64,000 nucleotides of DNA from Bacteroidota bacterium. GTDB lineage: Bacteria > Bacteroidota > Bacteroidia > B-17B0 > Aurantibacillaceae. Below the pieces are notes generated by a model. It did no database searches. It was not told the DNA's origin and was given only the letters and a program-made list of their open reading frames with translations. The DNA is taken from contig JAFDXR010000011.1 in NCBI GenBank assembly GCA_018267825.1, positions 124,001 to 188,000 of the forward strand. Direction: 5' to 3'. Of this stretch, positions 9,427 through 17,870 are shown one piece after another (positions within the stretch are counted from its first letter, which is position 1; the number at the start of each line of letters is the position of its first letter). Both the position numbers and the translations under genes were made by a program.

Positions 9427-10296
9427 ATTTATACACTAGAAAATAATCAGCTCCGCGTGTCCGTCAAATCTGCCGGTGCGGAAATGTGCTCCCTCTATTC
9501 CAAAACAAATCAGCTTGAGTACCTGTGGCAGGCCGATCCTGCCGTTTGGGCGCGTCATGCACCAATCCTGTTTCCTATTGTGGGCAAACTGAAAAACAAC
9601 AGCTACCATTACCAAGGGACGAATTATACCTTACCTCAACATGGTTTTGCGCGCGATATGGAATTTCGTTGCGTAGAACAAAATGAAACACAACTCCTGT
9701 TTGAGCTTGTTGATGATGAAACCACGTTTAAGGTATACCCGTTTCATTTCAGCCTTATTGTAGGTTATGAACTGCGCGAACAAACCCTGCTGATCTCCTA
9801 TACTGTTTTTAATCCGGCCAATGTACCGATGTATTATTCCATCGGCGCTCACCCCGGATTTAATTGCCCGCTGATCCCGGGCGAGCAGATGGAAGACTAT
9901 ACACTGACCATTGCACCTGCTACTACACTTCAATGCAGCTCCCTGCAGGATGGCCTGCTGAGTGGAAACACGTATGATGTGCCACTTCAAAATCAGGTAT
10001 TACAGCTGTCGCCGGCGCTTTTTGCCAACGATGCGCTGGTGATGCTGAACAGGCAGGTTGATAAAATAAGCATGGCCTCCGGTAAAAGCGGACATGGTCT
10101 TGAATTAACCTCAGCCGGCTGGCCATGTTATGGGATCTGGTCGAAAAAAGGGAACGAAAAATTTCTGTGCCTGGAACCATGGCAGGGTGTGGCCGATAGC
10201 ATAAGCAGCGATGGTGATCTGACCGGCAAACCCTTTATTCACCAACTCGCACCACTGCAAACCGAGGTATTCACACATAGCATCCGGTTGTTTTAA
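9427..10296 (+). CDS. Aldose 1-epimerase (GalM)-like protein, LacX subgroup; unusual start
   Basis: A galactose-mutarotase-fold protein that would interconvert anomers of an aldose; the LacX-like subgroup has poorly defined substrates. Motifs: SAGAEMCSLYSK, YLWQADPAVWARHAPILFP, LPQHGFARDMEF (active-site His) and SIGAHPGFNCPL (second His), then LEPWQGVADS (probable general-base Glu region). The first GTG is at 9457, but family members normally begin with a strand like YTLENNQLRVSVK, encoded here at 9430-9468, upstream of that GTG. No ATG, GTG or TTG lies between the previous stop (9417) and this segment; ATT at 9427 or CTT at 9418 are the only candidates. I chose ATT 9427 for homology; GTG 9457 gives 279 residues. 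Confidence 0.8.
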   Translation: MYTLENNQLRVSVKSAGAEMCSLYSKTNQLEYLWQADPAVWARHAPILFPIVGKLKNNSYHYQGTNYTLPQHGFARDMEFRCVEQNETQLLFELVDDETTFKVYPFHFSLIVGYELREQTLLISYTVFNPANVPMYYSIGAHPGFNCPLIPGEQMEDYTLTIAPATTLQCSSLQDGLLSGNTYDVPLQNQVLQLSPALFANDALVMLNRQVDKISMASGKSGHGLELTSAGWPCYGIWSKKGNEKFLCLEPWQGVADSISSDGDLTGKPFIHQLAPLQTEVFTHSIRLF

Positions 10297-10306
10297 AAAT
10301 CATGTC

Positions 10307-11578
10307 ATGATAACGTCGCTTTTAAAACTCACCCTCAGGCAAAAAATAACATATAGCATTCTGTTTCTGTCAGTCATCTGTTACCTGGCTGTGGAAGCAG
10401 GTGGCACTGGCGATTTCCACATCTATATGTCGGCCTCTGCAGATCTTTTTCATGGGGAAAACATCTATCAGAAATTATACGGAACCGGTTTTCACTACCT
10501 CTACTCACTCTTTTTTGCCATCATTCTTTACCCGTTTACATTTCTGCCATTTTATTTTGTAAAGCTGGCCTGGCTGCTGCTCAATGCTTACCTGTTATAT
10601 CGTACCTTCCGGATCCTGTTTTCCTATTTCAGGGCGGATACGCTTTCTGCGCGAAGCAGATGGCTCTTCTATGCACTCACACTGATATTTGCTGCCCGTT
10701 TTATATACGAAAATTTTCATTACGGACAGGTCACCATTTTAATGTTGTTCTGTTGTGTCCAGGGTATTCACAGTATTTTTTACGGAGAGCGCTGGTGGTG
10801 GGGCTGTATACTCATTGCACTGGGTATTAATATCAAGCTGCTTCCGGTGGTGCTTATTCCATATCTGATTTACCGCGGTAAGTTCAAAGCCGCCGCCCTG
10901 ATTATTTTGACAGATGTGGTGCTGTGGCTAGTGCCGGTTTTGTGTATTGGTATAGAAAAAAATAATTTTCTGCTGTCAGAATGGTGGCACATAATGAATC
11001 CCTCAAATACAGAGCATGTGCTGGATGTGTCTGAACGAAGTTTTCACAGCCTTACCACATTATTATCGACTTTGTTTGTAAAAAATGTACCTGACGATTA
11101 TGCACTGCCACTACGAAGAAATCTCGCCGATGTTTCTATAGAAACGCTGCATATGATTATACTGGCGGTACGCCTTATCCTGGTGGCAGGCACAGCTTAT
11201 TTTCTTCGTACCTGGCCTTTCCGTGAGGCGACATCCAAAAGTTTTCAATTCAGGGAACTCGCTTATATTCTGGCATTGGTACCCCTTATTTTTCCGCACC
11301 AACAGCATTATGCATTCCTGTTTATCGTTCCTGCGGCCATGTTTGTGTGGTTCGACCTCATCAGTCAGTACAAACTCATGAGCATGGTAAAACGATGGTT
11401 CCTGATCATTGGCATGAGTATAACTTACCTGTGTTGCAATCTGAAACTGATTCTCGGGGGATTCAATCCTTATTATGAACATTACAAAATACTCACCTAC
11501 GGGGCCCTGCTTCTATTGATTCTGCTGGCATCCACACCATCAGCCGTTCGACGGTCTAATGCGCTTCAAGCCAGTTAA
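10307..11578 (+). CDS. GT87/DUF2029-like integral membrane glycosyltransferase
   Basis: A 423-residue polytopic protein with about ten hydrophobic segments. After the first segment comes GGTGDFHIYMSASADLFHGENIY, the region holding the acidic residue and the D-F-x-x-Y pattern typical of DUF2029/GT87 mannosyltransferase-like (GT-C fold) enzymes. FYENFHYGQVTILMLF-like RFIYENFHYGQVTIL is a second family signature, followed by GINIKLLPVVLIPYLIYR. Such proteins transfer a sugar from a polyprenyl-phosphate donor on the outer face of the inner membrane; donor and acceptor here are unknown. It starts 10 nt after the epimerase-like gene. Its 3' end overlaps polA tail to tail by 23 bp. Confidence 0.75.
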   Translation: MITSLLKLTLRQKITYSILFLSVICYLAVEAGGTGDFHIYMSASADLFHGENIYQKLYGTGFHYLYSLFFAIILYPFTFLPFYFVKLAWLLLNAYLLYRTFRILFSYFRADTLSARSRWLFYALTLIFAARFIYENFHYGQVTILMLFCCVQGIHSIFYGERWWWGCILIALGINIKLLPVVLIPYLIYRGKFKAAALIILTDVVLWLVPVLCIGIEKNNFLLSEWWHIMNPSNTEHVLDVSERSFHSLTTLLSTLFVKNVPDDYALPLRRNLADVSIETLHMIILAVRLILVAGTAYFLRTWPFREATSKSFQFRELAYILALVPLIFPHQQHYAFLFIVPAAMFVWFDLISQYKLMSMVKRWFLIIGMSITYLCCNLKLILGGFNPYYEHYKILTYGALLLLILLASTPSAVRRSNALQAS

Positions 11579-14405
11579 CCCCAACACCCATACCAACTTC
11601 TACAGGTACTTTTAACTTGAGAGCATGGCGCATGTGCTTTTCAATCACCGGTTTTATTGTTTCCAGTTCCGGTTTATACACATCAAACACCAATTCATCA
11701 TGAACCTGTAAAACCATTCTGGATTTCAGATTCATCTGTTTAAGCTCTTTATGCAGGTTTATCATAGCCACTTTGATCATATCGGCGGCAGAACCCTGTA
11801 TCGGCGCATTGATCGCATTTCGCTCGGCATAGCCTCTCACGGTTGCATTGGCGGAATTGATATCGCGTAACCAACGCTTACGCCCCAAAAGTGTTTTCAC
11901 GTATCCGTGTTCACGGGCGTAATTTACCTGCGAATCCATATAGTGTTTAATGCCTCCGTACTGGGCAAAATAATTATCAATGAGCTGTTTGGCCTCAGCC
12001 CTTGGGATGTTCAGATTTTCAGCCAGGCCGAAAGCCCCCTGCCCGTATATAATACCGAAGTTTACACTTTTGGATTTATAACGCATTTCCTTGGTTACCT
12101 CTTCTTCGGCAACGCCATATACCTTGGCAGCTGTAGCCGTGTGAATATCTTTACCCGCATTGAAAGCCTCGCACATATTCGGATCTTCGCTGATCGATGC
12201 TACTACACGCAATTCAATCTGCGAGTAATCGGCACTTAGCAGTACATACTCTTCATTGCGCGGTATAAAGGCTTTCCGGATCTGGCGCCCACGTTCGGTA
12301 CGAATCGGAATATTCTGCAGGTTGGGGTTATCGCTGCTCAGGCGTCCTGTTACAGCCACCACCTGGTTAAAACTTGTATGAATCCGTTTTGTGCGCTCAT
12401 TTACCATCAATGGCAATGCGTCCACATAAGTGCTTTTCAGTTTCACGAGTTCGCGATAATCCAGTATTTTGGCAACAATGGGATGCTTGCCTTCCAGCTT
12501 GGCGAGTATGTCTTCGCTGGTGGCATACTGTCCCGTTTTTGTTTTCTTGGGTTTATCAATGATTTTCAGATAGTCGAATAGAATCTCGCCGACTTGTTTC
12601 GGCGACGACACATTGAACTTCGTTCCTGCCAGCGACTGAATTTCTGCTTCAACGCTGACAATATCAGTCTGCAGTTGTGCCGAAAACTCTTTCAGGCCTT
12701 CCACATCCAGGTTAATACCTTCGCGCTCCATATCGGCCAGCACTTCAATCAGGGGCACTTCTACATCTTTAAACAGGCTCTCCGTTTCCGTTTCACGGAG
12801 TTTCGGATCGAATATGGATTTTAACTTAAGTGTCACATCGGCATCTTCAGCAGCATATTCCTTGATCTGTTCCAATGGCACATCACGCATACTCTGCTGA
12901 GCTTTGCCCTTCTTACCAATCAATGTTTCTATACTTACAGGCGAATACCCGAGATAGGTTTCTGCCAGTACATTCATATTATGACGCATTTCAGGCTGAA
13001 TGAGAAAGTGTGCAACCATAGTATCCCATAAAGTATTCTTTATGCTGATCCCATAGCTTTTCAGAATCTGAAAATCGTACTTGATATTTTGCCCCACAAG
13101 GGTTTTACGATCATCCTCGAAAATGTGACGGAACTGTTCCAGAATGGCCTGGGCTTCTGCCTTCACTTCCGGAAACGGCACGTAATACGCTTCGGCAGAC
13201 TTTACGGAAAATGACATTCCCACAATCTCGGCATCAATCGCATTCAGGCCTGTGGTTTCCGTGTCAAAACAAAACTCGGTGGCAGTATCCAGGAGAGAGA
13301 TCAGTTCTTTTATTTTTTCAGGCGTATCTGTCAGTTCATAATGATGATCGGTATCGGCAATGGTTTTGAAGATTGTGGTCGCTTCGCTTTCCTCCGCCGG
13401 TTCGGCAAGGGTTTCCACGCTGTTGCCTTCCATGGAGCTGAACAGATCGCCATGCCCTGCGGCAGCTTTGGCTTTTGCAGGTTTAGCGGTGGCGCTTTCT
13501 TTTTCGCTTCCACCAATATCTTCGTTGAGTACCTGTTGTGCAATTCGTCTGAATTCAAGTTCTTTAAACAGTTCGCGTAACAGATCACGATTGAGGTCTT
13601 TCATGATCAATTCCTGCTCATTGAATTCAACCGGCACATCGGTAATAATCGTTGCCAGCCATTTCGACTGAAGGGCCAGCTCTTTATTGGCTTCCACTTT
13701 CTCTTTCAGCTTCCCTTTCAGTTTATCGGTATTCTCAACCAGGGTTTCAATGTTTCCGAAATCCTTGATGAGCTGTATGGCTGTTTTCTCGCCGACTCCA
13801 GGAATCCCGGGGATATTATCCACTTTATCGCCCATGAGACCAAGAATATCAATGAGCTGACTCACCGATTGAATTTCCCATTTTTTGCAGATCTCCTCCG
13901 GCCCCAGGATTTCTGCGCCATTGCCGAGACGTGCCGGTTTGTAAATGTAAGTATTGGCGTCTACCAATTGGCCGTAATCCTTGTCGGGCGTCATCATGTA
14001 GGTGGTAAAGCCCTGTTTCTCGGCTTCTTTGGCAAGGGTTCCTATAATATCATCGGCCTCGTAGCCCGGCATGGCCAGTACAGGTATATTGAACCCGGTG
14101 ATCAGGTTCATGATATAAGGAATATTGCTCCGGAGGTCTTCCGGCATTTCTTCGCGGTTGGCTTTATAGGCCTCGAATTCTGTGTGGCGGTGGGTTGGCC
14201 CGGCCGAATCGAAAACCACGGCAATATGCGTTGGCTTTTCCTTGTTCAGAATTTCGAGCAGGGTATTGGTAAACCCGAATATAGCAGAGGTATTTAAACC
14301 TGCAGAATTGATCCGTGGATTGGTACTGAAAGCAAAATAGGCACGGTAAATGAGTGCATAGGCATCCAGTAAAAATAATTTCTTTGGCGTTTCTTTGGTG
14401 ATCAT
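11556..14405 (-). CDS. polA: DNA polymerase I
   Basis: A 949-residue replicative-repair polymerase. The 5' nuclease domain covers residues ~1-300 (LFLLDAYALIYRAYFAF, PGYEADDIIGTLA, MTPDKDYGQLV, LMGDKVDNIPGIPGVGEKTA). The 3'-5' exonuclease is probably active, since FDTETTGLNAIDAEIVG retains the DxE pair. The polymerase domain has motif A LLSADYSQIELRV, motif B RYKSKSVNFGIIYG and motif C VLQVHDELVFDV. I placed the start at ATG 14405 (MITKETPKKLFLL). The frame extends to a TTG at 14426, but those bases fall inside a TATCTTTG promoter element. The 3' end overlaps the GT87-like gene on the other strand. Confidence 0.96.
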   Translation of the reverse strand: MITKETPKKLFLLDAYALIYRAYFAFSTNPRINSAGLNTSAIFGFTNTLLEILNKEKPTHIAVVFDSAGPTHRHTEFEAYKANREEMPEDLRSNIPYIMNLITGFNIPVLAMPGYEADDIIGTLAKEAEKQGFTTYMMTPDKDYGQLVDANTYIYKPARLGNGAEILGPEEICKKWEIQSVSQLIDILGLMGDKVDNIPGIPGVGEKTAIQLIKDFGNIETLVENTDKLKGKLKEKVEANKELALQSKWLATIITDVPVEFNEQELIMKDLNRDLLRELFKELEFRRIAQQVLNEDIGGSEKESATAKPAKAKAAAGHGDLFSSMEGNSVETLAEPAEESEATTIFKTIADTDHHYELTDTPEKIKELISLLDTATEFCFDTETTGLNAIDAEIVGMSFSVKSAEAYYVPFPEVKAEAQAILEQFRHIFEDDRKTLVGQNIKYDFQILKSYGISIKNTLWDTMVAHFLIQPEMRHNMNVLAETYLGYSPVSIETLIGKKGKAQQSMRDVPLEQIKEYAAEDADVTLKLKSIFDPKLRETETESLFKDVEVPLIEVLADMEREGINLDVEGLKEFSAQLQTDIVSVEAEIQSLAGTKFNVSSPKQVGEILFDYLKIIDKPKKTKTGQYATSEDILAKLEGKHPIVAKILDYRELVKLKSTYVDALPLMVNERTKRIHTSFNQVVAVTGRLSSDNPNLQNIPIRTERGRQIRKAFIPRNEEYVLLSADYSQIELRVVASISEDPNMCEAFNAGKDIHTATAAKVYGVAEEEVTKEMRYKSKSVNFGIIYGQGAFGLAENLNIPRAEAKQLIDNYFAQYGGIKHYMDSQVNYAREHGYVKTLLGRKRWLRDINSANATVRGYAERNAINAPIQGSAADMIKVAMINLHKELKQMNLKSRMVLQVHDELVFDVYKPELETIKPVIEKHMRHALKLKVPVEVGMGVGVNWLEAH

Positions 14406-14423
14406 GGCAATAGTCTGTTCATC

Positions 14424-14431
14424 CAAAGATA
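14424..14431 (-). promoter_or_regulatory. Putative -7 element of polA (TATCTTTG)
   Basis: The minus strand reads TATCTTTG, an exact TAnnTTTG match, ending 18 nt before ATG 14405. This argues that the TTG at 14426 is not the start codon. No TTG was seen 19-21 nt upstream. Confidence 0.5.
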
Positions 14432-14478
14432 CTGGATTCGCAGCTATTACACCGGCGTGTTAATAAAAAGGAAACGAA

Positions 14479-14694
14479 TTACTTTTTGGTGGTATCGACC
14501 GCGGCTGTGGTTGCCGTAGGTGCTGTGGGGGTTATAGAAACCGAGTTCAGGGCATTATCGACCAGCTTTTCGATAGAATCCGACATACGTTTGGCATTGG
14601 CATACATCACTTCTTTATTTTCGGCTGCAGGTTTATTGCAGGAAGTCAATACAGCCAGGGAGCTTAATGTCACAAATACGAAAAAGGTTTTCAT
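14479..14694 (-). CDS. Small lipoprotein with Thr/Ala-rich tail
   Basis: A 71-residue predicted lipoprotein of unknown function. The signal is MKTFFVFVTLSSLAVLTSC with lipobox LTSC (Cys19). The mature part has a short helix (KRMSDSIEKLVDNALNSV) followed by a flexible tail of Thr, Ala and Pro ending in KK. The neighbour at 14795-15031 has the same plan: lipobox, a helix beginning KRF/KRM-x-D-S, and a T/A-rich tail ending KK. The two are therefore probably paralogues. About 15-30 nt upstream the minus strand has TATTTTTA, one base off the usual -7 motif. Confidence 0.7.
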   Translation of the reverse strand: MKTFFVFVTLSSLAVLTSCNKPAAENKEVMYANAKRMSDSIEKLVDNALNSVSITPTAPTATTAAVDTTKK

Positions 14695-14742
14695 AGAATC
14701 GGATAATTTGCAGTAAAAATAAGGATGTTATGCATAAAAACA

Positions 14743-14772
14743 AAAAACCCGCAGCCCTAAGGCATGCGGGTT
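14743..14772 (-). terminator. Rho-independent terminator of the 14795-15031 lipoprotein gene
   Basis: On the minus strand AACCCGCA, a loop, TGCGGGTT and then a T-run form a GC-rich stem followed by Ts. It lies 23 nt beyond the stop of the 78-residue lipoprotein gene and separates it from the second lipoprotein gene. Confidence 0.85.
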
Positions 14773-14794
14773 CTTCCTAACTAAACACAAAGTC

Positions 14795-15031
14795 TTATTT
14801 TTTAACTTCTTCAGCTGGAGTAGCAGCAGCAGTTGTAGTTTCAGCAGCTTTAGTAGTATCAGTTACTTCCGGAGCAGCTGTCTGCATGCTAGCTTCAAGA
14901 GCAGCAGTCATTGAATCTTGGAAACGTTTTGCTTGTTCTTCCATTTTAGCTTTTTCTTCAGCTGAAGGACCACAGGCAACAAATGCAGTAGCCATAACAG
15001 CTACAGCAACGATAGAGAATACTTTTTTCAT
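14795..15031 (-). CDS. Small lipoprotein with coiled helix and Thr/Ala-rich tail
   Basis: A 78-residue predicted lipoprotein of unknown function. Signal peptide MKKVFSIVAVAVMATAFVAC with lipobox FVAC (Cys20). Then an Ala/Glu/Lys-rich helix (PSAEEKAKMEEQAKRFQDSM) and a tail of repeated Thr/Ala/Glu ending EEVKK. It resembles a Braun-lipoprotein-sized envelope spacer, but no homology is claimed. It is likely a paralogue of the 71-residue lipoprotein next to it. It has its own terminator and is divergent from the first ECF sigma gene across 224 nt, so it may be a regulon member of that sigma factor (inference only). Confidence 0.75.
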   Translation of the reverse strand: MKKVFSIVAVAVMATAFVACGPSAEEKAKMEEQAKRFQDSMTAALEASMQTAAPEVTDTTKAAETTTAAATPAEEVKK

Positions 15032-15216
15032 TTTGTTTGAGTTTTTGTTTTGTTGATTTTACATTGATACCGGAACTTTAAAATAGTAACCCGCTTTTTT
15101 GAAATTATTTCCATCTATTTCGTAACTAATTGACTATCAATAATTAAAATTTCATTTCAGGGATTTAAATTACCGGTTACCCCCTTTTACTTCCATAAAA
15201 TGTGAAGCGGATGGGT

Positions 15217-15224
15217 TACCTTTG
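15217..15224 (+). promoter_or_regulatory. Putative -7 element of the first ECF sigma operon (TACCTTTG)
   Basis: TACCTTTG matches TAnnTTTG and ends 31 nt before ATG 15256, suggesting transcription by the primary sigma factor. A GGTTACC heptamer overlaps its left part (15214-15220) and recurs at 15175-15181. The element TTCCATAAAAT lies at 15191-15201; a near-identical TTCCATAAAAAT is found upstream of the second ECF gene (17939-17950). Confidence 0.5.
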
Positions 15225-15255
15225 CCGATATCTGTAATTAACACACAAGAACTCT

Positions 15256-15837
15256 ATGTCAAAAGCCAGCTACACCGATCTCGAATATATCGAAGGGCTT
15301 AAACAGAACAACGATATCGTGTTGCGTGCTTTATACAAAAAGTTCTATACACCCGTTCTTAAATATGTTGTAAACAATAGCGGAAGCAGTGAGGCTGCCG
15401 AAGATATTTACCAGGAAACGGTCATTGTACTTTATGAAAATGTACAGAAACCAGGCTTCCAGTTGAATTGTCAGCTTCAGACCTTTATCTATTCCATTGC
15501 CAAGCGTTTGTGGCTGAAACAACTCCGGAATCATGGTCACATGGCCAAGTTCAATGATGCCGATGATGAGGATTTTGTGGATGTAAGCGATGAAATGGCA
15601 GAGCACGTGAAGAAAGAAGCTGACATTGAAAAAATGAATGCCAGCCTCGAAGAACTTGGCGAACCCTGCCGGACCCTGCTGAAGGATTTTTATGTGTACC
15701 GCCTCAGCATGGACGATATTTCAGAGAAGTTTGGCTATACCAATGCCGACAATGCCAAAACGCAGAAGTATAAATGTTTACAACGATTGAAACGTTATTT
15801 TTTTGAAGATCATATAGAAGAAGGAACCGTAAGATGA
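15256..15837 (+). CDS. ECF-type RNA polymerase sigma factor (first pair)
   Basis: A 193-residue extracytoplasmic-function sigma factor. Region sigma-2 spans about residues 8-90 (LRALYKKFYTPVLKYV, then AAEDIYQETVIVLYENV, the core-binding and -10 recognition helices, then FIYSIAKRLWLKQLR). Region sigma-4 spans ~125-185 (LEELGEPCRTLLKDFY, RLSMDDISEKFGYTNADNAKTQKY as helix-turn-helix; quoted in halves RLSMDDISEKFG and TNADNAKTQKY). The HTH is slightly longer between helices than in RpoE. The stop overlaps the next start by ATGA, so it is translationally coupled to the anti-sigma/protease fusion gene, its presumed membrane-bound controller. Confidence 0.93.
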   Translation: MSKASYTDLEYIEGLKQNNDIVLRALYKKFYTPVLKYVVNNSGSSEAAEDIYQETVIVLYENVQKPGFQLNCQLQTFIYSIAKRLWLKQLRNHGHMAKFNDADDEDFVDVSDEMAEHVKKEADIEKMNASLEELGEPCRTLLKDFYVYRLSMDDISEKFGYTNADNAKTQKYKCLQRLKRYFFEDHIEEGTVR

Positions 15838-16931
15838 GAACAACAGATTGGTTTGATAAGTATTTATTTGGAGAATTAAGCGCTGAAGAGTCCCGCGAAT
15901 TTGATGCACGATTGAAATCGGACAGCGCTTTTGCTGAAGCATTTCAAAAACATCAGAAACTGATTGAAACATTCAATCAGCATGAACAACACCAGCAATT
16001 GAAAAGCATTCTGAAAACCATTCACCAGCAGGAGTTTGGCAAGGATGCGAAAATTGTTTCCATAAAAGAAGAAGGCTTTATTAAAAAACACGGAAAAACC
16101 CTGTCAGTGGCTGCTTCCGTTGGTATTATTGCCGTATTAAGCACCATCGCCCTGTTAAGCACAGGCGGTTATCTGCTGAAACAACAGAATGATGAAATGC
16201 AGAAACTGAGTCGCAAAATCGACGGCATTGAATCTTCCCAGGGTGCCGTAATTGATTTTGTGACAAAAGTAAATTCGAAAATCAACAAACCACATTACGC
16301 GCCTGCCACAATCGAAGGAACCGGCTTTGCCCTGAATAACAAAGGTTATTTCATGACCAGCCTGCACACCGTGAAAAACGCAGACTCCGTATTTGTGACC
16401 AATAACTTTATTGAGCGCCAAACGGCTAAGCTTGTATTTACCGATCCTGAGCTTGATGTAGCCATTTATAAAATCGATAACAACGATGTGCTGAAAAAAT
16501 TCACCTTCCCGCTGATCTTCAAAGAAAGCACCTCGGGCATGGGCGAATCTGTATTTACATTAGGTTTCCCGCGCGAAGACATCGTATACGGCGAAGGCTC
16601 TCTCAGTTCTACAACCGGCTACCATGGCGATACCACCATGTACCAGATGTCGATCCCTGTAAATCCGGGCAACAGTGGTGGTCCTTTAATGGATGAGCAA
16701 GGCAATGTGATCGGGCTTGTATGCGGCAAACAGGATAAACTGGAAGGAACCGGTTTTGCTGTAAAAACAGCATTGATCAAACAAAGCATTGAACGCTCCG
16801 CCAACGACTCTCTGAAAAAAGAACTGAGTTTTAATACGAAAAAAGGCGGTTCTTTAAAAAACCTGAAACGCAGCGAACAAATCAAAAAAATACAACCATT
16901 CGTATTTAACGTGATGGTATACAAAAAATAA
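15834..16931 (+). CDS. Membrane protein: anti-sigma-like head fused to a periplasmic DegP-type serine protease
   Basis: A 365-residue protein. Residues 1-~55 (WFDKYLFGELSAEESREFDA...) look like the cytoplasmic head of Bacteroidota anti-sigma factors, without a zinc motif. A membrane segment lies at ~90-112 and a short coiled stretch at ~115-135. Residues ~158-320 form a trypsin-like S1C domain: GTGFALNNKGYFMTSLHTV (His178), TDPELDVAIYKI (Asp208), NPGNSGGPLMDEQGNVIG (Ser281). The His-Asp and Asp-Ser spacings (30 and 73) match DegP/HtrA closely. No PDZ domain follows; the C-terminal ~40 residues are Lys-rich. Orientation head-in, protease-out is inferred. It overlaps the ECF gene by 4 bp. The function proposed is sensing or cutting in the periplasm to free the sigma factor. 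Confidence 0.85.
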   Translation: MRTTDWFDKYLFGELSAEESREFDARLKSDSAFAEAFQKHQKLIETFNQHEQHQQLKSILKTIHQQEFGKDAKIVSIKEEGFIKKHGKTLSVAASVGIIAVLSTIALLSTGGYLLKQQNDEMQKLSRKIDGIESSQGAVIDFVTKVNSKINKPHYAPATIEGTGFALNNKGYFMTSLHTVKNADSVFVTNNFIERQTAKLVFTDPELDVAIYKIDNNDVLKKFTFPLIFKESTSGMGESVFTLGFPREDIVYGEGSLSSTTGYHGDTTMYQMSIPVNPGNSGGPLMDEQGNVIGLVCGKQDKLEGTGFAVKTALIKQSIERSANDSLKKELSFNTKKGGSLKNLKRSEQIKKIQPFVFNVMVYKK

Positions 16932-16950
16932 AACCGAAGTTTATTTCAAT

Positions 16951-16979
16951 AAAAAAGGCAGCTGATGGCTGCCTTTTTT
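16951..16979. terminator. Bidirectional terminator between convergent genes
   Basis: A perfect 12-bp inverted repeat (A6-GGCAGC, 5-nt loop, GCTGCC-T6) lies 19 nt after the protease-fusion stop and 15 nt after the stop of the convergent plug-protein gene. The A/T runs allow it to act on both strands. Confidence 0.9.
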
Positions 16980-16994
16980 ATGTCTTATTCTTTC

Positions 16995-17870
16995 TTAATT
17001 CTGCGGTGTTTTAACTTCTTCCTGTTTTGCTTTTTCTTCCTGGAGTTTCTCCGCTTCAATTTCCTTGAGCCGTTTTTCTTCCATTTCCCTGGCTTCTTTC
17101 AGGCGCTTAATACGTTCCTGGCGTTCGCGATAAGCAGTTTCACGCATGTGTTTATCGCGGATTCCACCGAAGTAATCTTTGGTAGTTACTACAATCACCC
17201 CACTCGTAAGATCGCCATACTGTGCCGGTATACCACCGGTAATGATCGATACGTTCTCAACAGAAAGAGCCGGAATACCATCCATATCCATCACCCGCAT
17301 ACCGTCAACAATGTATTCGGTGGCATTACCACGGCTACCACGGATGTGCACATCACCGCTCTGATCCTGGCTGCCGTCAGAAATAACATTTAACGCCGCC
17401 TGTTTAATGTCGCCACGATCGCCGGGCATATGAAGAAACTGATCGGCGTTAATGCTCTGCATGGTGTACACACTGACGTCAACCACCGGTTTTACATATT
17501 CAGCCTCTATCACAATACCTTCTTCCCCACCCAGCATGTTCGGCTTCAGTTTGAAATCGACGTAGGCTGTTTTCTCCGGATCCACTTCTACGTGGGTGCG
17601 ACGTGTGGTGGCAAACTCCACACTCATCACCGTTACATCATATATTCCGGGATTCAGCGGTTTGAATGCATATTTACCGTTTTCGTCTGTCATGGCGCCC
17701 CCGATCAATACGCCGCCTTCGGTAATTTTCACTGTAGCGCCGATAACCGGTTTATATTCTTCATCGGTAATAAACCCTTTGATTTGTCCGCTTCCCATTT
17801 GTGCGATGGCCCCCAGGCAAAGGATATTAGCCAGGATAAAAGCCAGTGTTTTAAGTGTTTTCATATACAT
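16995..17870 (-). CDS. Barrel-less TonB-plug protein with carboxypeptidase-like regulatory domain
   Basis: A 291-residue exported protein. Signal peptide to ~residue 24 (ILANILCLGAIAQ). Residues ~28-110 form a CarboxypepD_reg-like beta-sandwich (GQIKGFITDEEYKPVIGATV...LNPGIYDVTV). Residues ~115-235 match a TonB-dependent receptor plug (VVDVSVYTMQSINADQFL, then GDVHIRGSRGNATEYIVDG, then ITGGIPAQYGDLTSGVIVV). In SusC/TonB receptors a 22-strand barrel of some 600-700 residues follows; here there is instead a ~55-residue charged helix rich in Lys/Arg/Glu (residues 236-291). The frame ends cleanly before a terminator and I see no barrel fragment nearby, so it is probably not a recent truncation. 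Met3 (17864) is an alternative start. Confidence 0.82.
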   Translation of the reverse strand: MYMKTLKTLAFILANILCLGAIAQMGSGQIKGFITDEEYKPVIGATVKITEGGVLIGGAMTDENGKYAFKPLNPGIYDVTVMSVEFATTRRTHVEVDPEKTAYVDFKLKPNMLGGEEGIVIEAEYVKPVVDVSVYTMQSINADQFLHMPGDRGDIKQAALNVISDGSQDQSGDVHIRGSRGNATEYIVDGMRVMDMDGIPALSVENVSIITGGIPAQYGDLTSGVIVVTTKDYFGGIRDKHMRETAYRERQERIKRLKEAREMEEKRLKEIEAEKLQEEKAKQEEVKTPQN

